Shown here one piece after another: positions 1-14,000 of a stretch of DNA of 64,000 bases. How positions within the stretch are numbered: position 1 is the stretch's first letter; the number at the start of each line of letters is the position of its first letter. The stretch lies in the NCBI GenBank assembly GCA_020137815.1, contig CM035353.1:5885597-5949596 (forward strand), given 5' to 3'. The notes beneath the pieces were generated by a model, which worked only from the letters and a program-made list of their open reading frames with translations, had not been told where the DNA came from and did not search any database. This stretch comes from Hormiphora californensis (Eukaryota; Ctenophora; Tentaculata; Cydippida; Pleurobrachiidae). The position numbers were made by a program, and so were the translations under genes.

Positions 1-291
1 GTTTCAAATTCCTATCTCAACGTTTTCAGTGGTTTAGGGGCCAAAAACCTCCAAAAAATGGTAAAAAATCAACTTTTGACTATTTTACAGTCATTTTAGA
101 GATTCGACTTCAACGGCAATCGATTCTACGTGCAAAAATAGGTGGGGGTGACATATTTCGTGTGCTAAGTCATTATGGATTTTTCGGGACCACGTTTAAT
201 ATAGCCAATTTTGACCCAAATCAAATAAAAGTAAAAAAAAAGATTTTAGGGAATGGATTTTTTTATCCCGCACCGTAGCGCCATTCTGTAG
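1..291. other. Unassigned flank upstream of retrotransposon fragment
   Basis: No coding exon, RNA gene or clear repeat boundary is visible. An in-frame TAG at 289-291 closes the reading frame of the reverse transcriptase that follows, so this stretch is either unrelated DNA or decayed 5' sequence of that element. Confidence 0.4.
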
Positions 292-1518
292 ACCCTCAGC
301 TACCACGTACAAGTGGTGGTTTCCCGTCGCATGCTAGGTCGTGTTAAAATTTCACCAGGCACGCCGTGTACCAGTCACATTCTGGCCCTCCGGCGGTTGT
401 TGGAAGGGGTAACAGAAAGGAAATTAACTTCTGTTATCCTATTTATAGACTTTCGGCGTGCGTTTGATTCTTTGCACAGGGGTATTCTTATGCGCATTCT
501 GAGAGCTTACGGTATTCCTGACAAATTAGTTCGGCTTATAGAATGTTCGTATGAGGACACCATGGCCCGGGTTAAAACGGAGGACGGACTCACGGAGGTT
601 ATATTAATTCTGGCTGGCGTTTTACAGGGGGACACCTTGGCTCCATATTTGTTTATTATAGCTATTGACTATGTCATGAGAGAGGCTCTGGCTGGTAGGG
701 ACGTTGGATTTACCCTCAGGAAGAGGAAGAGTAGGCGTTATCCTGAAGTGAAGATCACAGACACCGATTACGCTGATGACCTGTCACTCCTTTCGGACAC
801 AATCGAACAGGCACAGGAATTCTTAGAAAGTCTGGAAACGGCAGCGGCTGCAGTTGGTCTTCACCTGAATGAAGGGAAGACTAAGTTTATGGCTACTGGT
901 ATAGAGGAACCTTCCCTCGTTAGCTCTACGGGAAACTATCTAGAACAAGTGGACGATTTCGTTTACCTTGGTGCCCACCTTAAATCGACGGAGAAGGATT
1001 TTAACATTAGGAAGGCTAAGGCCTGGGCAGCCTGTCATAGACTCAAAGGAATATGGAAAACTGACCTGAGAAGGAGCATTAAGGTAAACCTGTTCCGTAC
1101 TACTGTAGAGGCCATTCTATTATACGGCGCTGAAACGTGGACCCTTACATCTACTATGGAGAAACAATTGGATGGCTGTTATAGTAGGATGCTACGAATG
1201 GCGCTTGGCATCAACTGGTGGGATAGGGTCTCTAATGAGGAAGTCTTCCAGAATGTCCCCAGAGTTTCTGAGACTGTGAGGACTCGTAGACTTAAGCTGG
1301 CTGGACATGTCCACAGGCACGAGGAGCTAACAGCTCACCAACTGCTGTTTTGGGAACCTGATAGGGGCTCTAGAAGCCGGGGTAGACCCAAGAAAACCTA
1401 TATTAACCAGCTCAGGGAGGATACTGGCCTATCTAATGATGGCGATATCAAGAGGCTAATGGAAGATCGTGTGCTGTGGCGGACCGAACTGACTGCTCGG
1501 ACAATGAAGCCGCCTTAA
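292..1518 (+). mobile_element. 5'-truncated non-LTR retrotransposon: reverse transcriptase C-terminal part
   Basis: The frame is open from 292 to a TAA at 1516-1518, about 408 codons. In order it shows an RT region 1-2 remnant (CTSHILALRRLL), motif A (FIDFRRAFDSLHRG), motif B (GVLQGDTLAPYLFIIAID), catalytic motif C (DTDYADDLSLLSD) with the two metal-binding aspartates intact, and a thumb/C-terminal region (LLYGAETWTLT, then RLKLAGHVHRHEE and RGSRSRGRPKKT). This C-terminus is typical of RTE/L1-like LINE proteins. The N-terminal endonuclease domain and the usual upstream RT residues are missing, so this is a 5'-truncated copy, the normal fate of target-primed insertions. No poly-A or target duplication was identified; the 3' side leads within 180 bp into a (GA)n tract. 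The open frame suggests a fairly young copy. The clade assignment is uncertain. Confidence 0.88.
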
Positions 1519-1691
1519 GTCAAGTAAGTCACTTCTCATATCTTAAATTTGTTGAGTAAGCTGAGTTACTCAACTCAATGTCAGATATCAAACTGATCGC
1601 CTTGCAGTTATAGCTGTCATCTTACTCGGAAGTTTTAACGGAAACTTCTTTTGGTCAATAAACAGTGCTCTACCAATATCTGTCAACAGTT

Positions 1692-2926
<1,235 letters not shown>

Positions 2927-5795
2927 ATGGTGTTGACATTGACAATGAAAGGATCAGGAGAGGTTGCAGCAGTGTCAACAAAACGGAGTAGAAGATCTCC
3001 CATATCCCTGTTCACCCGAAGATCATTATCCTTCCTAACGGAGATCCCAGAAAATACAACCACCCCTAGTTCCAACAAGACACCAGCTCGGCAGTGTAAA
3101 GCCGATCACCATCATCTAGATGGTAAAACAGAACGTGGAGGAAAGAGTGGCAGTATTGACCGTGGAGGAGGAGGGAGTGGTGGTAGTATAGACCGTGGGG
3201 GAGGAGGTTTGAAACCGATAAACCGGAAAGTGGTGTGCAACAGATCGTCAGGATCAGATCGGCGAACCCCCGGAATGTATTACGGGGTGGCTTCACACCA
3301 GGAGGTTCAGATTAAGCGAGTTATTCACGTCGTGGAGAGAACGTCATCACTTGAATACTTTGTATGTGCATTATATACAACAACCAATCAGAACTCGTTG
3401 TTTAGGCCACGTGACTGGTTATCAGCCAATCAGGGACCAGTTTTTCCTGATTCGGTCGGTTCCTGGTGCATTATATATAGTTGTTTGTTATCATACAGTG
3501 TCCATTTCGCCCACAAGAACAAGTGTAACAAGCTTCTAAAGAAGTTTCCAACTTTTAAATTCAGAATTACCTCTGCAGATACGCAGCTATAACTCATCTA
3601 AAAAAGAAGTTTCTAATTTTAGGATTATTTCCAACTTAATGTGTACTTCACATGTATACATGTGTAATACATAGTGTATAGCACGTATACATGTCATGTA
3701 TACTTGGTAAACACTATCTGACAATGACATATTGTCCTCCTTCAGAATCTGGGTGACAGGATCTCATTTATTGGTCAACAAATCAGATCCAGCCTGTTGA
3801 ACAATCATCCTAATGTTATAGCTGATCGACAGATTAGTCTCCGGACTTACCGAAGGTATAATATACAATTTCTTGTGCTTTAGATATTAGGTCATCGTTT
3901 TTTAGCTTGTATTGTGTCTACCCCCACCCACTGGGTACCCAACCCCACCACCCCACTCCACCATCCCCTACCCCTCCCTCCCCCATTTATAGGTGTTGTG
4001 TGGGTTCCCAGCTAGTAGATTGGATGATTCAGGAATGTAGCTTGGTTCACAGCAGGCAGCAGGGTGTTGGAATGTGGCAGGTGCTACTGGAGGAAGGAGT
4101 TCTAAAACATGGTACGTTTAGATATTGATTGAATGTAGTGTATTGAATACATATTCACGTCCGGCTCGAATAATATACATACTCTTGAAAAGAATACGTC
4201 ATTATGCATTATTTTCTGACTAGGGTCCTAACTTGTTTCAAATATAGGACGTGCAAGATATCAGTTCCATCCATTCTTTATCCTAGATAATATGTAGATT
4301 GTACAGAGTTTTCCTCACTTAGAAACTTCATTATATTTGCAGTTTGATTGTTGGCTGTATCTGCATGGCACAATTTACAGTCAATAATATAATGACGTAA
4401 TTAACAACTCTCGTTAAGTTGTGTAGGTCATAACGACACACAAAAGTTAGATAGCAGTTCACACGGTACATTACAATTGTATGATAATGTGCTTGTGTTG
4501 GATGTTCACTACAGTAGGTAACTTTAAGTTATTTGACATAGCTATATTACATTACTAAATGGAATGGAATAATACTATAGGACAACTATCGAATGATAAT
4601 TACTGGTTGATGATAATTACAGAATTTAGACTACCGCCATAAGCCATTCGGCATTGTATTGCTCTAATAACTATCCTAACAACTATCCGGTAGTTTGGTG
4701 TTAATCTACAACAGTAAACTATCTTTTTTGCAGTGTGTAACGAGTATAATTTCGAGGACAAGAATCTTTTTTACCGCTTTAAGGAAGACGACTGCGGTTC
4801 AGAACAGGGTCCACCTGGTACCAATGTACCCCTTGCAGGTTTGTGGGGGGTTCCGGGCTCTGCTATAGTTTATTGCCAGGTTTCTTTGTTTAGTCTCACA
4901 CCAATAACGATCATCTGCTGAATATTAGAGTCGATAACTACATCGACCCCTCCCAATTGTAGTTATCGACTCTACTATAGAATATCCGAGAATTCAAGAA
5001 GTCTACCTGTCCAAACTGTAGTTTATACATATTCTACAATAATTTTCGTTAGGCGTTATAGGGAGGGTGCGTCATTGAACAAATAGGTCTGCAGGAGGTA
5101 TTAAAATTACACAATGTATACCGTTATTTAACTTACGTTGTACCGTTTATAAAAACGCGTTTATCGGAATTGAACTATTGTATGCATGATATGTTGAAAC
5201 TACATATCATGCATATTATAATCAATAAACCCGGGTTGATATGTAGCGGGTCGCCCGCTAGGGTGATTCGCTACACCATATATACTGCCCGACCTGCGAA
5301 GCAGGGAGAGTGGTATATGGTATAAAACCCGGCCAAAGGGAGGGGTTTATACTTTCTATAAGCAAGGATTTATTGATTATAAGTTTTAGCGGCAAAACCT
5401 CAAAAATTTCAGCCGCCCCCATTTACTGTCTAGTTCACGTGGGGAGAGGGTGTTTTCCGGAACCCGGGAACTGACAGCTGGCCATGTCTAATTTCAGATC
5501 CCATGCTACTCCAGGAGTGTTTTGCAACCCTTGCTATCATGGGTCCTGATGCCCTTATGCGACTTATACTGAGAAAACCGTAAGTTTATAGACGTTCAGA
5601 GAAATTTAGATAAGTTTCGAGACGTTCAGAGAAATTTAGATAAGTTTCGAGACGTTCAGAGGAGTTTAGATAAGTTTCGAGACGTTCAGAGGAGTTTAGA
5701 TAAGTTTCGAGACGTTTAGTTCAGAGGAGTTAAAAGTTCTCAAATACAGTAGTTAGAGGATAAAGCAGAGCGAGAGAGAGAGAGAGAGAGAGAGA

Positions 5796-5840
<45 letters not shown>

Positions 5841-5862
5841 GAGAGAGAGAGAGAGTGTGAGG

Positions 5863-5920
<58 letters not shown>

Positions 5921-7348
5921 CAGAGAGAGAGAGAGAGAAGAGAAGAGAGCGAGAGAGGAGAGAGAGAGAGCGAGAGAGCGTACTCAAACACAATCATCAA
6001 GCAGACATAGAGCTATCGCTCTTCGCTCCTATCTATCTCTCGCTCTCACTACAACTCTCTCTATCTTCTATCATATATCTCTCTCTCTCTCTCTATCTCT
6101 CTCTCCTCTCTCCCTCTCTCTCTTTCTTGCTGTTCTTATCGCTTGTGCATTGAAAATCGTCCGTCTCTTATATTTATAGTTGTACACGGTCACTTTTCAC
6201 CGTTATGAGTGTGAGTCCTAGAGTCTTGGTTAGTGGCAACAAGTCAAATTAGTGACTCAGAGCTGGAAAATGTACATGTAGAAACTGTGGAAATGATAGA
6301 GGAACTATTTGCGATGGCTGGAGCACGTCCCACCACGGGCGTGTTTAGTGCAGAGTATAATGGTGCAGAGGAGAGTCTATGGGACACTTTATCTGCCCCC
6401 TCTAAGTACAAATTAGATAAAGTGGATAAAAATGATTTAGTTGCGTGGGTGGAGATGACTGGCAAGTTGTTGGTTGAGAGGTTGTTCCCTGTAATGAGGA
6501 GCCAGTTTAATGAAACTAGGAAGTGCAGTGAGATAGAGAAGAAGCTCATGGAGCGGCAGGAGGATCTTATCTCCGCCCAGAAGGCACTAGTTGGTGCCCA
6601 AGAGCAGTTACTTAAACTGCAAGAGCAGCTCCTGGAGAAGAGAGAGGAAGTGATTGCAGAGGTGCAGATTACTGCAAAAGAGGAGATTCATAGCTTCTCA
6701 TCTGTGTTAAAGAGGGAATGCGAGACAGCCTTGGCTCCTAGTAGGATCCAGAAGGCTGTTGCTGCAGCAAACGAGGATAGGTCGTGTAATATTGTCATCC
6801 ACGGGCTGACTGACAGTCCTGGAGACAGCGAGGAACTGTTACCGGAGCTGTGGACAACACTCGCGGAGAAACCTCTTGTGAAACGTGCTCAGCGGTTGGG
6901 GAGATTTTCAGCAGGTCAGACTAGACCCCTGAAGTTAACCCTGACAAGTAAGGAGATGCAGTCGTGTATTCTTGGTAAGAAGACACGACTTAGAGAGAGT
7001 GAAGTGTTTTCCCAAGTTTATATCTCTCCCGACCTTACTTCTGAGGAGAGAGCGGCTCGGGCGGTCCTAGTGAAAAAGTTGAAAGATGAGAAGGAGCGGA
7101 GCCCTGGGAAGTCGTTTAGGATCAAAGGAGGCGAGGTGGTGGAGGTCTCCTCGGGGACACAGTAGTACTTACTGTGAGTGCTATTCATTTAAGTTTCTTC
7201 TTTTCATTTATTTCATTAAATTGCCTTCTTTGTTTGCTATAGTGTTCCTGTTGTTATCTATTAGACCAGCAGGAACATTCCAACGGGTCCATTACTAAAG
7301 TGGATTCCAAGCTACTTCAGCTAAACCTTGTCAAAGGTAATCAAAGGT

Positions 7349-7389
<41 letters not shown>

Positions 7390-7983
7390 GTCTGTTTATT
7401 GTACTATGGCGGACACAGCTGGGCCAATGTCACAGTGCAGTACTGTAATTTGGACTGTCTCCCCTATTTCTCGCCCCAATTTCCCATTGCTCTCCCTATT
7501 ATCTCTCGCCTATCTCTCTATCATCTGGTATGCTACATAATAAATATATAAGTAACACAGATCTATTATATCTAAGCATAATAAGACCAACCGAGCTCAT
7601 ATATGGTATTCAAATGGATACTAAGAACTCTATTTGTTGTGAAAGCTGGCCGACTTGGGGTGAAGTGCTACTTTTATCTTCGTTTAGTCTCTATAAGATA
7701 CTTCTTCGTGTTACTTGAGAAGTAGATAACATTTTAAAAGAACTGCATCAGTATTGTTTCACATTACACTTACAGCAGTTTCCAGCTTTTTTATGCAATG
7801 CAGACATTGACCAACTGATTGTAAGGGGGGTGGGGTCGCTAATAGTAATGTGGGTTCACATTTGGTACCTAGTTGCACTTGCGAGACGGTACAGACGAGT
7901 GTACCGGAGTCAACTAAAACAGGTCAACTGAGGTCCACCGTGCATGCTTGATACTTGCCATGTAGTAGCACACCTGTTGTAGC

Positions 7984-8060
<77 letters not shown>

Positions 8061-11000
8061 CCTCTCTCTCGCTACTGTGTCGCTACTGCCAAACCATATT
8101 ATTCTACAATCTTAGTACGTATCTCCAATATATATATGTATATTTGAATTACCTATATCATGGCACTTCGTTATAATCTAACCTTGGCCTTGGCGTGAGA
8201 GAAGGTCGAGTAAGATCACTATTCTATTAAGTTGTTCTGTCTCGAGTTCGGCCCAGATTTCTAACCACACATCCCTTACATTGGAGCTATGGTGATATGA
8301 ATGAAGATAGCATTGCAGCTTGTTATAGACGTCTAGGCAACCTTATCAGATACATTGGGTATACCGAATATCATGAACCGACCGAATCAGGAAATACTGG
8401 TCCCTGATTGGCCGATAACCAGACACATGACCTAAATAACGAGTTCTGATTGGTTGTTTACTTGTTTCGGTCGGTTCCTGCCAAATGTTAATTTAAATAT
8501 AAAAGTTAATATTGATTTATGTTTAAAACTGTTAGACCGGCCCGGCGTCTTATTTTTAAAAGATTTAATATGTATTTTATAGGGGGGGTTCCCATGGTAT
8601 ACTTTGGTATACTTTGGTATACTTTGGTATATGGAAAATCCCAAAAAATTATGTGGAAAGTACCAAAGTATACCAAAGTATACCATATCTTTTTAATAGT
8701 TTTACGTATTTTAAAGTGTTAATTTACAACAGTTAAGGCTTTAAAACATTTTGTATAAACTTTCTTAACTTATAAAATTGGACATTGGTGCTAAATAGAC
8801 TAAATTCATAGAATCGAGGAAAATATTTTGCCTATAAAATGGTGAGTCAGAAAACTGGGGTTTGACAAATTGGGACCCATTTGAGTATGATAAAAAACTT
8901 TTTTAAAAGTCAAGAAAATGTTTAAATAGTATTTGGTAAAGTCTCCAAAAAATTTTCAAAAATTGCCTTCACCGGGAATCGAACCCGAGTGGCAAGCCTA
9001 GAAGCACTAGCCGGATGATGTAACAAAAACGTAAAAATCGGTTTAATAAGCGTTATATTACCAACTTATAAAGAAATAAGGATGTAGTTTTACAAATTTA
9101 GTCATTTATGTCAACTTATCGCTTAAATTTTACCTTTTTCAAAATTTTTATGGTATACTTTGGTATACCTTGGTATACTTTGGTATACTTTGGTATACTT
9201 TGGTATATGGAAAATCGCTGAAAAAGTTGTGGAAAGTGCCAAAGTATACCAAAGTATACCATGGGAACCCCCCCATTTTATATGTCCTAATAATTTCCCT
9301 ATTTCCAGACCAAAAGAGAGGACTGCAGAAGATCTAGATTACATCTACGAAGAGTTATTGCACATCAAAGCACTTTCCCACTTGACCAATTCCGTGAAAA
9401 GGGAGCTAGCATCTTGTATCCAAGGAGAGAGCAGGGATGGCGTAGGAACTGTGTGTAAGTTATTTAAATAATTTCTGTTGAATTGTGTTTAGAAATATGT
9501 TCACTAATTATTCACTAATTATGTAATTACGCATAAAGAATTTCAATAACAAACTGTTTCAGTAATAAAACAGGGTGACGAGGGAAAGAGTTGGTACATC
9601 ATATTAAAAGGGTCTGTTAATGTTACCATATTTGGAAAGGTAATTAATTAATTAATTAATTAGCTAATTTAATGTTGAATATCACTATTCACTGCATATT
9701 TAAGATATTCAATATTACTTTTATAGGGTGTTGTTGGTCAGATTCACGAGGGAGATGACTTTGGTAAACTAGCTCTTGTCAATGACGCTCCGCGGGCTGC
9801 TTCCATTATTCTCAGGTAAATGATTGTTAATTAATTAACAGAGCGCAGTGAGATTTATCGGACCCCGACCTACCACAACGGACCCAACTTACCCGAATTA
9901 TCGGACTATTAGTTACGCTCGAGATGAGTGGTAATTTCATTACCAAACCCTTGATTTATCACAACCCCCCCCCCCTTGCAGAGATGAAAGATGTCACTTT
10001 CTCCGTGTCGATAAAGAGGACTTCAACCGGATACTGCGGGATGTCGAGGCTAAAACAGAACGGTTGAAAGAAAATGGAAAGGATGTGTTGGTTCTTGAAA
10101 AGCTCTCTCGTTCTGATGGTTCACAGAGGTATATTTAATGGCCTTCATTAATTAACTAATTTAACTGATTGTTTAAATGATTATTTAATTAAATAATTAT
10201 TTAATTGAATGATTATTTAATTAAATTATTATTTAATTAACTTATTGATTGTTTCAGTAATAAATACACGGTAATGGCGGGTACTCCTGAGAAGATGGTC
10301 TATTACATTCTTGATTGTGTCGACTGCATGGATGATGATGATAATAGTAAGGGTCGCGCGCCAGTTTGACGGGTGTTAAAATTTTAACACGCCGTCAAAC
10401 TGGCGCGCGAGATCGTTACATTAAGAATGGGGGAGAGAAATTTTAACGGCCGCTGGTGTGTGCGGCGTTAAAATCAAAATTTTAATTTTAATTTTAACGT
10501 TGGTGTGTGGTGACCCTATGAGAAAGCCTGAAAATTAGTATAATCCCATTAGGATTAGATGAGCTTGAGCCGACCTGAAAATTAGGATTAAATGAGCTTG
10601 AGCCAACCTGACTCACTGACTCAGGTCGATAAATTTAGGGTTAGAGCTTGGTTCGACCAGTCGACCTAACTCAATATTGAGGATTGGGGGTTGGAGTTCC
10701 TTGTTTGTGTACTCCGCACTTAGATTTCTTCCCGTAAATTGATCTAATAAGAGATGCTGGCTAAAGTGGTTTTCAACGCGTTTCCTCCCCTCAGATTCTT
10801 TTGTCGAGGATTTCTTTATGACCTTCAACGTGTTCTTATCCGTGGATAAGCTCTGTGGATTGCTTTGGAACCAATTTTCAGAAACCCTCAGCACCGGTAA
10901 AATATAGTTTTAATAGTTTTAATTAATTGATAAATAAATTAATTTTAATTATTAATGGGTTTCCGGTTTTAAGATCGATTACCTAATATAGTTATTGATC

Positions 11001-14000
11001 AATAATTGGGGCCTGATAGTTATTATCGTGTCGTGTAAAGCTTCGTCGAGTTACCGGTCCTTAATTATAATACCTAATAATAATAATAATAATAATATCC
11101 GTACTTGTATACACGCTCATACCATATAGGTAACTAGAAAAAAACAACTAGTAAACTACACGGCAATCAGAGCGGTTCACCATTGCAAATATATCTAGAG
11201 TATATAAAGTAAAAATAATGTTCTTAATCCAAATTAAAAGTCTGATGCTCAAAAGTCCAGTCACAAAAAACCTTACTTAATTTAAATCAACACACAAACT
11301 CGAACACAGCAGTCACATACTGTTTCTCATACTTCCTCCACCTCGCCACCTCGAATCCCAAATGTCTTCCCCGGCTCCGCATCCTTCCTCTCCTTCAACG
11401 CTACCACCAGCTTCCTCCTCTCCTCCCTCTCCTCTGGAGAACGGTCAGGGGAAATGTAGACATTTTTGTGCCTTTCAGAGTTCTTCAGAGATTTCTTACT
11501 GGACAGTACTTGATCTCGGAAGTCTTTGCCACATAAACGTAGCTTTACAGGCCGGTCAGAACCATCCTTGTATTTCCCAAGTCGCTTCATACTGGAAATA
11601 CCAGTAATACACGCACCCATACTGTTAACCACTCGCTTAATTTCGTTCTCCAGATCCTCATCGTTCTCAGCCCGGTCATCAAACAGACCATGCACAATAA
11701 CATTGTTCGCCCTGTCCTCTGTCGCTACAGCAATAGCATGACGTACCCGCTGCGGTGCTAGGGCAGTCTCACAGTTTTTCTGGAGAACACCAGCAAAAGA
11801 TTTAATCTCCTTCTCAGCGGTAGACTGCACGGCAATGATCTCACCGTCTCTCTTCTCCAACAGCTCACACTGTAGCTTGACTAAGCGGTCCTGGGCCTCA
11901 ACCAACAATCGCTGTGCGGTGATAAGCTCCTCTTGACAGTTAATGATTCTCCTCTCACACTCCTCAGTTTCAATAGACAGCTTGTCAATCGCCGGGTAAC
12001 ACCGCTCAACCAGCAAGCGACAGGCCTTCTCAGCAAACTCAACAAGTTCAGGTTTTCCCACTCCCTTGATCTTACTCTTACTAGGACACTTCAGATTGTC
12101 CCAGAAACAGGAAGCTGAACTAGCAGACCATTTCTTGGGGAATGAATCTGCCTCCTTCACATGAACAAACAGTTCTCGCACTAGGTCCACAACTTCACTC
12201 TGAACCTCACGGTATACCACCTTTGTCACTCTTTCATGATTCATCACTGTTCACTCTGAGTCGGTTAGAAAAGCTGTTTCCAGAAGCAGTACTACCACTC
12301 ATGACAGGTGAGCACGAGGTGAGCACAGGGTGTTACAATTGGAGAGATGCTTGCGAACTTGACTGATAAGGGAGCTCACAAAACGGCACAAAAGCTGGAA
12401 CAAGATAACAATAACCTAAACTAATTAACTAATTAGTGCTAATAATGATCAGGTGATGGAAGTGATGACGAAACTAAATCTGACGATAAGACAGGAGGTG
12501 ATAATGAATCAGGCGATAAAACCACTAAAGCACCCATTGATGTCAAAGCAACTGAACAAAAGAAAATCAGGTGATTATCAGATTATTGATTTGATTAAAC
12601 ATAATTATTTTTTCCCTGCCCGGGTGGATGCCGAAGGCATCCACCCGGATGCCTTTTTACTTTGTAAAAAGGCATAGCAGGGTTAGAATTCGAAAACGAC
12701 ATTTTGGTATACTAACTAATCGGTAGAGGGACATTTTTTGGTCACACTTTCGTTGCGAGGGGCAACCGTGCGGCGCGCGCGATTTGAAGTTTGCGGAGTA
12801 ACATGCGCGCCCACAAACTATTGAAAATTTATGAGGCGTACGCGGCTATAAACTGTAACGCGCGGCAAAATTTGTTTTATATCGGCCGCGCGTTTTTGGG
12901 GAAAATGGAGAAATTGAAAAATATGTTTTGCGTTTTTTTCAAAAATCGAAGAGGGCAGGGAAACGTAGCATTATGAATACATAATGCAAATAATTCTTGT
13001 TTGTTCCATTTTTTGCTGATCTTCATTACACTTGACTCTTCCACCAAGCGGATATCTCTCCTCTGTCTCCTGACCCCTCTGTTACAAGCTACAGCTAGGC
13101 CATACTACATGGTTTAAATATTTAAGATATAACACCCCCATGCTTTGCAGGGTTATAAAGGCGGTGCTCCGATGGATCGAACTTTTACCCAACAAAATGG
13201 GAGAAGATCTGGAATTACTTCCTTTTGTTAATGTAAGTTTTTGTGAACAGAGGAGAAAATGTGGCCGGTTATAACTCCCCTTCATTTGATTTTAACTCTC
13301 CTACAACACGTTACAGCTATGTTACAGCTATATGTTACGTAGTTGATCGTTGCACTTTTATTTCAACTCCTTTACAGATGTTACGTAGTTCGTAATTGCA
13401 CTTTTATTTCAACTCCTACAGATGTTACGTAGTTCTTTGCACATGGAAGGAATGTTGTCCCTATTGGCTCTCTTTGAACGAGGCATTGACAACTCGGATA
13501 ACACCAACCTATACAAGAATGTGACGCGAAAGGTAATTAATAGTCCAAGTACAAAAGTACTTCTTGCTTCGTACTTTAAAAGTACTTCATCCATTTTCGA
13601 TCTTTACGAACATAAAATTATTTCCACGACGAACAATTGACATGGTATACGTGTGGTGTAGGTTGTAGTACATAATGATATTTCCATGACATACTCACGA
13701 CACAGAACGGAAGAGTGAAACACACGGTACATTTACCATGGAGAGAGGTGTTATCCCTTCACTACCTAGTTGGAGGGTGCACTGGGGTGGCACACAATGA
13801 CCTCACTGTGACAGAAAGTGATACTGAGAACCAATATGATGACAGACACTACAAACACATGGAGATATGTGACGAGATTGATATTCAGACAGATGAATCA
13901 AAGGTTCAATTTGGGTTTTTTTCTGGTCTTTCACGTTGTCTAGTTTGTACCAGGACCTTCTTCAAAAATCTGGAAGAGTTGATGATGGTTTGAGTACAGT

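Noticed and set aside
8962-9015. Functional tRNA gene
   Set aside because: Only a 3' half is recognisable; no acceptor pairing and too short a distance between A-like and B boxes.
10613-10894. 93-codon minus-strand frame
   Set aside because: It is antisense to the first REM exon of Epac, whose plus-strand translation and splice phases fit the family exactly.
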